Assembly: GCA_964643325.1 (NCBI GenBank)
Contig: CAZXSE010000008.1
Coordinates: 1-56,648 of the forward strand
DNA from: Fredricksoniimonas sp964643325
GTDB taxonomy: Bacteria; Omnitrophota; Gorgyraeia; Zapsychrales; Fredricksoniimonadaceae
Direction of reading: 5' to 3'
Length of the DNA stretch: 56,648 bases
Position numbers and translations under genes: made by a program
Notes under the pieces: generated by a model
Database searches by the model: none
Seen by the model: the letters and a program-made list of their open reading frames with translations, nothing else
Told to the model about the DNA's origin: nothing
Part shown: in pieces, positions 51,282 through 56,648 of the stretch
Position numbering within the stretch: the stretch's first letter is position 1
How the letters are laid out: the number at the start of each line of letters is the position of its first letter

Positions 51282-52472
51282 TTATCCTTTTTGCTGGATG
51301 AACGCTTTTTCAAGGATCACAAGGGCCTTATCGATCTGTTTGCGCGTCACATTGAGCGCGGGCATGATCCTTAAGACTTTGCCTTGTGTGCAATTAATGA
51401 TCAACCCGTCCTTGAAACAGGCCTCAAAAATGCCTTTACCCTCGATGGAGAGTTCGACGCCGATCATCAACCCTGCCCCTCTGACCTCACTGATAAAAGG
51501 ATATTGTGCCTTCATCTGCCCGAGCCGTTCCATCATATACGCGCCCATGGCCTTCGCGTTCTTGAGCATCTTATCCTTGTCCATCGCTTCAAAAACACCC
51601 AACGCCGCCTTGGTCACCAGCGGGCTTCCGCCGAATGTTGTGCCGTGCATCCCGGGCTGAAGAAGATGCGCCACCTTGCGGGACGCGATCATGGCGCCGA
51701 TCGGCAATCCGCCGCCAAGCCCTTTCGCCAGCGTCATCACATCCGGCTCAATGCCGTAATGCTTGTACGCGAACATCTCCCCCGTGCGCCCCATGCCCGT
51801 TTGGACCTCATCAACGATCAACAGCAAATTCTTTTCATCGCACAACTGCCGCAAGCCCTTGACATACGCTTGACCCGCCACATTCAGGCCGCCCTCGCCC
51901 TGGATAAGTTCCAGCATGACCGCAACGGTCCTGGGCGTCACCGCAGCCTTGACAGCATTAAGGTCATTGAACGGCACATTCACAAAACCCGGCAACAACG
52001 GCGCAAAACCCTTCTGGTGCTTGAGTTGCCCCGTCGCGGAAATGGCCCCCATGGTCCTGCCGTGGAATGAATTGAGGGTCGTGATGATCTCGAACCGCGC
52101 CGGATCGCCCGCGCCAAAAAGCCGCGCGAACTTAATCGCGGCCTCGTTCGCCTCGGCGCCGCTATTGCAAAAGAATATCTTGCCGTCAAAAGAATGCCGC
52201 ATGATCGCGCGCGCAAGCCTGGCCTGATTCACGCCGAAAAAATTGTTCGGTATATGGATCAGTTTCCCGACCTGGTCACGCACCGCGGCCATGACCTTGG
52301 GATGGCAATGCCCCGTATTGGAAACACCCCAGCCGGGAAAGAAGTCAAGGTACTTCTTCCCGTCGATATCCGTCAGCACGCTGCCCTTGCCCTTGACGAA
52401 GATCGCGGACAGCCGCGTGTAGGTCGGAAAGATGAACCTGTCGTAATTATCGAAAATGTCTTTTTTCGTCAT
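51282..52472 (-). CDS. argD: Acetylornithine aminotransferase
   Basis: ArgD transaminates N-acetylglutamate semialdehyde to N-acetylornithine, and in many bacteria also serves in lysine synthesis. The protein has CNSGAEANEAAIKFARL, TTLNSFHGRTMGA, LLIVDEVQTGMGRTG and the PLP lysine in TLAKGLGGGLPIGA. I choose the ATG at 52470-52472 (MTKKDIFDNYDRF, 396 residues), which lies 14 bases after argB and follows CCGGGG. An ATG at 52490 forming ATGA with the argB stop is also possible and would add six residues. Confidence 0.94.
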   Translation of the reverse strand: MTKKDIFDNYDRFIFPTYTRLSAIFVKGKGSVLTDIDGKKYLDFFPGWGVSNTGHCHPKVMAAVRDQVGKLIHIPNNFFGVNQARLARAIMRHSFDGKIFFCNSGAEANEAAIKFARLFGAGDPARFEIITTLNSFHGRTMGAISATGQLKHQKGFAPLLPGFVNVPFNDLNAVKAAVTPRTVAVMLELIQGEGGLNVAGQAYVKGLRQLCDEKNLLLIVDEVQTGMGRTGEMFAYKHYGIEPDVMTLAKGLGGGLPIGAMIASRKVAHLLQPGMHGTTFGGSPLVTKAALGVFEAMDKDKMLKNAKAMGAYMMERLGQMKAQYPFISEVRGAGLMIGVELSIEGKGIFEACFKDGLIINCTQGKVLRIMPALNVTRKQIDKALVILEKAFIQQKG

Positions 52473-52486
52473 ATGACCCCGGAACT

Positions 52487-53341
52487 TCATTTCTGGACGA
52501 TCTGGGTCCCGACACCGGTATCGGTAAAGATCTCAAGAAGGAGCGCTCTGTCCATGCGCGCGTCAATGATGTGCGCTTTCGGGATACCCCCCAGGACGGC
52601 CTCGATGCAGGAATCGACTTTCGGGATCATGCCGCCGGCAATGACCCCTTCTTTCTTCAGTTTCTTGACCTGCGCCAGCGTCAGCGTGGACATGAGGCTC
52701 GACGGGTCTTTCGGGTCGCGCATGACGCCCGGCACGTTCGTCAGCAGGACGAACTTCTCGGCGCACATGGAAGACGCGATGGCGCTTGCCACTTCGTCGG
52801 CGTTGACATTGAGCGTCTGCTGGTCCGCGCTCATGCCCATGGGCGCCACGACCGTGATGCGCCCCTGTTTTAAGTGCTTCTCCATGATGCGGCGTTCGAT
52901 GTTCGTGATCGTGCCCACAAAACCCAGGTCGCAATCCGATTTCTTTTTCTCGACATAGACGATATTCTCGTCGCCCTTCAGGCCGGTGACATCGCCCCTT
53001 AGATCGCGCAGCTCCTTAACGATCTGGCCGTTGATCGCATCCAGCTCATCAATAACGACCTTGAGCGTCGCCTCATCGGTAACGCGGATGCCGTTATGGA
53101 ACTGGGGCTCGACCCCCATTGCTTTCAGGCGATCAGAGATATTCGGCCCCCCGCCGTGGATCAGGATGATACGGATGCCGACAAAGCTCAGGAAAACAAT
53201 GTCCTCAAGGACCTTGTGGCGAACAGCCTCATCATGCAGAACACTGCCCCCGTACTTGATCACAAAAACCTTCTTGCGGAACTGATCGATGTAAGGGATC
53301 GCTTCGACGAGGACGCCGGCCTTCTTAATTATATTTTCCAT
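52487..53341 (-). CDS. argB: N-acetylglutamate kinase
   Basis: ArgB phosphorylates N-acetylglutamate, usually the feedback-controlled step. The 284-residue amino acid kinase has VFVIKYGGSVLHDE, IILIHGGGPNISDRL, NVNADEVASAIASSM and LTNVPGVMRDP. An N-terminal segment of about 20 residues with IIKKAGVLVEAIPYIDQF resembles the interlocking helix of hexameric, arginine-inhibited forms, so feedback inhibition is likely but unproven. It overlaps argJ by 17 bases. Confidence 0.96.
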   Translation of the reverse strand: MENIIKKAGVLVEAIPYIDQFRKKVFVIKYGGSVLHDEAVRHKVLEDIVFLSFVGIRIILIHGGGPNISDRLKAMGVEPQFHNGIRVTDEATLKVVIDELDAINGQIVKELRDLRGDVTGLKGDENIVYVEKKKSDCDLGFVGTITNIERRIMEKHLKQGRITVVAPMGMSADQQTLNVNADEVASAIASSMCAEKFVLLTNVPGVMRDPKDPSSLMSTLTLAQVKKLKKEGVIAGGMIPKVDSCIEAVLGGIPKAHIIDARMDRALLLEIFTDTGVGTQIVQK

Positions 53342-54464
53342 TGATGTCGATGTACTTGTGCGTTAGATCGCATGTATAGACCACAGCCTCGGCCTTCCCG
53401 AGACCCAGATCCGCATGGATATAGATCGTATTGCGCTTGACGGAAAAATCGATCTTCAGCGTCTGTTCCGTGATCTCCCTGAAGCCGCACGCTCCGATCG
53501 CGGCAGCCACGCGCCCCCAGTTGGGATTGTCCGTGTAATCCGCGGTCTTGACCAGATTGGAATTGGCCACCTTCATGGCCGCAGTCCGCGCCTGTTTGAA
53601 GTCTTTGGCCCCGGTGACCTTGATCTCAAAGAACTTCTCCGCGCCTTCGCCGTCGATAACAATATCGCGCGAGAGCTTCACGCAAACGGTCCTGAGCGCC
53701 GCGACAAAAGCATCATACCCTTTGCCTTTGGACGTGATCATCCTGTTCCCGGCAAGGCCGCTGGCCATCACCGCGACCATGTCATTGGTGCTCATGCACC
53801 CGTCAACCGTGATCGCATTGAAAGACACATCCACCACTTCTTTGAGGGCCGACTGAAGCATCTTGGAACTGATCGCGCAATCCGTGGTCACGCACGCGAG
53901 CATGGTCGCCATATTGGGCTCGATCATCCCCGACCCCTTGGCGCAGCCGCCGACAGCCACTGTCTTGCCGCCGATGATAACCCGGACAGCGGCCTGCTTG
54001 TCCATGGTGTCTGTTGTCATGATCGCTTTCGCAAAGCTCGCGCCGCGCTCATGGGACAACCCCTTAAAAAGGTCCGGCAGCGCTTCGCGTATCTTTTCAT
54101 ACGGGAACGGCCTGCCAATGATCCCCGTTGACATAACGAACACATTCGCCGCCGCGACGCCGATCTTTTCAGCCACCAGCTCGGTCATCTTGCGGGCATA
54201 AACAAGGCCATACTCGCCGGTAAAACAATTAGCATTGCCGCTATTGGCAATAAGCGCCTGGATCTTGCCGCCTTTAAGGTTTTTCTGGCAAACGATAACA
54301 GGCGCGGCCTTGACAGAACTCTTCGTGAAGACAGCAGCGGCCGTGCACATGACATCCGCGCAGATAAGGCCAAGGTCGGGCTTGCCGGATTTTTTAACAC
54401 CCGCCCAGAAACCGTTCGCCCTAAAACCTTTGGGTGTTGTAATGCCCCCTTTAAGAAGCTTCAT
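53325..54464 (-). CDS. argJ: Glutamate N-acetyltransferase / ornithine acetyltransferase
   Basis: ArgJ moves the acetyl group from N-acetylornithine to glutamate, making the pathway cyclic, and bifunctional forms also use acetyl-CoA. The 379-residue protein has GFRANGFWAGVKKSG, ANSGNANCFTGEYG and the self-cleavage site around FNAITVDGCMSTNDM (about residue 187), where Thr becomes the new N-terminal nucleophile. No argA or argE is present in the window. Overlaps argC by 4 bases. Confidence 0.96.
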   Translation of the reverse strand: MKLLKGGITTPKGFRANGFWAGVKKSGKPDLGLICADVMCTAAAVFTKSSVKAAPVIVCQKNLKGGKIQALIANSGNANCFTGEYGLVYARKMTELVAEKIGVAAANVFVMSTGIIGRPFPYEKIREALPDLFKGLSHERGASFAKAIMTTDTMDKQAAVRVIIGGKTVAVGGCAKGSGMIEPNMATMLACVTTDCAISSKMLQSALKEVVDVSFNAITVDGCMSTNDMVAVMASGLAGNRMITSKGKGYDAFVAALRTVCVKLSRDIVIDGEGAEKFFEIKVTGAKDFKQARTAAMKVANSNLVKTADYTDNPNWGRVAAAIGACGFREITEQTLKIDFSVKRNTIYIHADLGLGKAEAVVYTCDLTHKYIDINGKYN

Positions 54465-55480
54465 AGCAGCCCCGCCGTTTCATCAAATCCGTACATGATG
54501 TTCATATTCTGCACCGCCTGACCCGCAGCGCCCTTGACAAGATTATCAATGGCAGAGGTGATCACAATAGTCTTCCCGTCGCTGCTGACAGCGAGGCCAA
54601 TATCGCAGAAATTCGTCCGCACCACATTTCTCAGTTCCGGCTGCTGCCCGGGCTCAAGCACCCTGACGAACGTCTCGGTCTTGTAGAATTTCCGGTAAAG
54701 CTCATGGACCTTAGCAGCGTCGATGCGGGTATTCAACTGGACATAGATCGTCTCGAGGATCCCGGAATCGACCGGCAACAGATGCGGCACGAACGTGATG
54801 CCGAACTTCTTGCCGCCCATGGAAGAAAGATAATGCTCGATCTCGGGCGTGTGCTGATGCGCAAGCACCTTGTATGCCTTGAAATTCTCGTTCACGAACC
54901 CGAACATGAGCCCCTCAGCAACCTTACGCCCCGCTCCGGAGGTGCCGGACTTGGCGTCAATGATAACGGAAGCCATCTTTTTCGGACAGACCGACACCAA
55001 AGGCGCCAGCGCCAATAACGCTGCCGTCGGATAACACCCGGGATTGGCAATGAATTTCGCTTTCGCGATCTTTGAGCGGTAGATCTCGCAAAGGCCGTAC
55101 ACGGCCCGGGCAAGGTTCTTCGGGTCCTGATGAGCGGCGTGATACCACTCCTTATAAACAGCCGTGCCCTTGAGGCGGTAATCAGCGCTCAGGTCAATGA
55201 CCTTCTTCCCGGCGGCAAGAAGCTTGCCCGCAACCTGCATGGACTCGGTATGCGGCAGCGCAAGAAAGACAAGATCGCAATGCTTGACGGCCGCCGCGGT
55301 GTTGTATTTCGCGCAGACGAGATCTGTCCGGTTCTTGAACTCGGGCCAGATCGCATCAACGCGCCCCGTCGTGGAATGCGCCGCGACATACGTCACCCTG
55401 ACATCCTTATGGTTCAAAAGAATATCCAGAAGAGCTTTGCCGGAAAAACCGCTGACACCAACAACGCCTACCCTGACCAT
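54461..55480 (-). CDS. argC: N-acetyl-gamma-glutamyl-phosphate reductase
   Basis: ArgC reduces N-acetylglutamyl phosphate to the semialdehyde with NADPH. With the ATG at 55478-55480 (VRVGVVGVSGFSGKALLDI) it has 339 residues. It has the Rossmann VGVSGFSG, LALPHTESM and the active-site Cys in ANPGCYPTAALLAL (about residue 146), followed by SGTSGAGRK. GAGAGGAG directly precedes this start; an upstream in-frame start at 55525 lacks one. First gene of the arg-lys operon; no clear promoter was found in the 77 bases between it and the rpsI terminator, though the region is AT-rich (TATATATAA near 55525). Confidence 0.96.
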   Translation of the reverse strand: MVRVGVVGVSGFSGKALLDILLNHKDVRVTYVAAHSTTGRVDAIWPEFKNRTDLVCAKYNTAAAVKHCDLVFLALPHTESMQVAGKLLAAGKKVIDLSADYRLKGTAVYKEWYHAAHQDPKNLARAVYGLCEIYRSKIAKAKFIANPGCYPTAALLALAPLVSVCPKKMASVIIDAKSGTSGAGRKVAEGLMFGFVNENFKAYKVLAHQHTPEIEHYLSSMGGKKFGITFVPHLLPVDSGILETIYVQLNTRIDAAKVHELYRKFYKTETFVRVLEPGQQPELRNVVRTNFCDIGLAVSSDGKTIVITSAIDNLVKGAAGQAVQNMNIMYGFDETAGLL

Positions 55481-55550
55481 GCGACTCCTCTCGTCGAGAA
55501 CAGCTGCAAAAACGTAGACGAACACTTATATATAATAAGAAGTAAATAAT

Positions 55551-55599
55551 AAAGGAAAAAGCCTGTCCCGTCAATAAAACTTTTGACGGAACAGGCTTT
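55551..55599 (-). terminator. Rho-independent terminator of rplM-rpsI
   Basis: A long inverted repeat, 55558-55574 against 55583-55599 (17 positions, one mismatch), encloses an 8-base loop. On the minus strand it is followed by TTTTTCCTTT. It separates the ribosomal genes from argC. Confidence 0.9.
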
Positions 55600-55620
55600 A
55601 TAATCTTTATAAATATTAAG

Positions 55621-56016
55621 TTATCTTTTAACCCACTGGAACTTGCGGCGCGCTCCTTTTTGCCCGGGCTTCTTGCGCTCCTTCATGCGGGAATCGCGCC
55701 TGAGAAAAAGGCTCTTTTTGAGCGGCGAACGCGTGGCTTGATCAAAAAAAGTCAGCGCCCTTGAGATCGCCATGCGAAGCGCTCCGGCCTGCCCCGTAAG
55801 GCCGCCGCCAACCGCATTCACGTCCACGTCGAACTTGTTCATGAAATTCGTCAACTTCAGCGGGGACAGGATGATGATACGGTCCGTCTCGCGCGGAAAA
55901 TACTTCTCAAGATCGCGGCCATTGACCGTGATCCTGCCTGTGCCTGGGGTAATGATGACGCGTGCTACGGATGTCTTGCGGCGACCGGTAGCTGCATATT
56001 TAACGACTTCGACCAT
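55621..56016 (-). CDS. rpsI: 30S ribosomal protein S9
   Basis: The 131-residue S9 protein binds 16S rRNA in the small-subunit head. It has YAATGRRKTSVARV near the start, GTGRITVNGR, VGGGLTGQAGALRMAISRAL and the basic tail GARRKFQWVKR reaching the P site. Lys-Arg is the C-terminal pair as expected (the usual ending is KR). It follows rplM by 21 bases, the conserved rplM-rpsI pairing. Confidence 0.97.
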   Translation of the reverse strand: MVEVVKYAATGRRKTSVARVIITPGTGRITVNGRDLEKYFPRETDRIIILSPLKLTNFMNKFDVDVNAVGGGLTGQAGALRMAISRALTFFDQATRSPLKKSLFLRRDSRMKERKKPGQKGARRKFQWVKR

Positions 56017-56037
56017 GGAAAACTGCTCCTTAAAAGA

Positions 56038-56475
56038 TTAAATGTCCAGAACAACGGGTTTTTGCGCTTTATGCGGATGATCTGTCCCTGCATAAATATG
56101 AAGATGCGTCTTAACACGGGCGCCTAACTTGCCCGCCGGGATCATGCGGTTGATGGCCAGCTGCAGCACCATTTCAGGGCGATCCTTGATCATGTCCGCA
56201 AAACGGATGCTTTTGAGGCCTGAATGAAAACCGCTGTAGCGGTCATAGAACTTATCGGTGGTCTTCTTGCCAGTAACACGGATCTTTTCCGCGTTAATGA
56301 TAATGACGTTATCACCCGTATCCATATGCGGCGTATAGGTCGGCTTGTGTTTGCCACGCAGGATGGAAGCTACCTTCGTTGCCAGGCGGCCTAAGACTTT
56401 CCCGTCGGCATCAATAAGATAGAACTGTTTCTTGATCTGTTCTTGTTTAGGTAATGTTGTTTTCTGGACGGCCAT
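56038..56475 (-). CDS. rplM: 50S ribosomal protein L13
   Basis: The 145-residue L13 protein is an early-assembly component of the large subunit. It has FYLIDADGKVLGRLATKVAS, YTPHMDTGDNVIIINAEKIR, KFYDRYSGFHSGLKS and the tail VKTHLHIYAGTDHPHKAQKP. The ATG at 56473-56475 follows an AGAGAG ribosome site; earlier in-frame starts would overlap the promoter. Confidence 0.97.
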   Translation of the reverse strand: MAVQKTTLPKQEQIKKQFYLIDADGKVLGRLATKVASILRGKHKPTYTPHMDTGDNVIIINAEKIRVTGKKTTDKFYDRYSGFHSGLKSIRFADMIKDRPEMVLQLAINRMIPAGKLGARVKTHLHIYAGTDHPHKAQKPVVLDI

Positions 56476-56530
56476 GTTCGTACTCTCTTGGATTTTGCCT
56501 GTTTCAAACACCCTTAAATAATGAGCCAAA

Positions 56531-56558
56531 AGTATATCACTGAATCAATGGAAGTCAA
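56531..56558 (-). promoter_or_regulatory. Promoter of rplM-rpsI
   Basis: On the minus strand TTGACT (56553-56558) and TATACT (56531-56536) are 16 bases apart, a near-consensus pair. It lies just downstream of the truA stop and about 55 bases before the rplM ATG. Confidence 0.8.
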
Positions 56559-56579
56559 CAGGAAATATCCGTTATACGG

Positions 56580-56648
56580 TCAATATTTGACTTCTTCCAG
56601 GCATAGCCCCTGCGCCACGGCTGCTACGCCCGCACTGCGGCGGTCCTT
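56580..56648 (-). CDS. truA: tRNA pseudouridine synthase A, C-terminal end (5' cut by window edge)
   Basis: The last 22 codons of a gene that enters from the right edge. They read KDRRSAGVAAVAQGLCLEEV followed by KY and TGA (stop at 56580-56582). The AG...A.A.GL.L..V.Y pattern is the conserved C terminus of TruA, which modifies tRNA positions 38-40, and truA-rplM-rpsI is a common gene order. Too short for a firm identification from sequence alone, but the context agrees. Confidence 0.75.
   Translation of the reverse strand, partial: KDRRSAGVAAVAQGLCLEEVKY

Overview
The window reads as ordinary chromosomal DNA of an uncultured Gram-negative bacterium. Every gene I can support lies on the minus strand, densely packed with 4-base ATGA overlaps. 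A complete CMP-Kdo pathway, LptB and an LptC/LptA-like protein, an OmpA-type lipoprotein, ExbB/ExbD and a secretin show an outer membrane with lipopolysaccharide. Lysine made through an LL-diaminopimelate aminotransferase, the many type IV-like prepilins and the gene content recall candidate phyla of the PVC/Omnitrophota sphere. That placement is my inference; no rRNA gene is present to test it. Two runs of exactly 100 N show this is a scaffold, probably from a metagenome.

Layout, low to high coordinates (transcription runs high to low). 1-7629: uppS, cdsA, dxr, rseP, a CpaF-like ATPase, proS, rimP and nusA (cut by the window edge). 7645-8961: an OmpA-like lipoprotein and a coiled-coil membrane protein with their own promoter and terminator. 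8971-15298: tig, clpP, a class V aminotransferase, serA, an unknown membrane protein and purA. 15337-21042: hldA, kdsB, kdsA, kdsD, kdsC, an lptC-lptA fusion and lptB behind a near-consensus promoter. 21039-25879: eight prepilin genes, interrupted by two N gaps, followed by rsmE. 25903-37551: one probable operon of TPR protein, ExbB, ExbD, two small unknown proteins, a minor pilin, a PilM-PilN fusion, PilO, PilP-like protein, secretin, PilB/GspE and PilC/GspF. 37589-40466: uvrA and an 80-residue duplicated-motif protein. 40802-55480: argC, J, B, D, F, G, H, lysA, dapF, dapA, dapB, dapL, folK, panC and an aspartate-dehydrogenase-like gene, apparently one long operon. 55551-56648: rplM-rpsI with promoter and terminator, and the 3' end of truA.

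How the genes work together: the largest coherent system is the envelope-spanning pilus/type II secretion-like machine, with its assembly genes in one operon that starts with TPR-ExbB-ExbD and its prepilins in two adjacent transcription units. Six of eight prepilins carry Ala or Ser instead of Gly before the processing site. Several housekeeping proteins are trimmed or fused: trigger factor without its PPIase domain, prolyl-tRNA synthetase without its editing insertion, LptC fused to LptA, PilM fused to PilN. The amino-acid operon holds all seven genes from glutamate to arginine and the five-enzyme branch from aspartate semialdehyde to lysine. No tRNA, rRNA, CRISPR array, insertion sequence or prophage was seen, and no stretch above 300 bases lacks a gene. 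All gaps are short and are described under the promoters, terminators and scaffold-gap entries.
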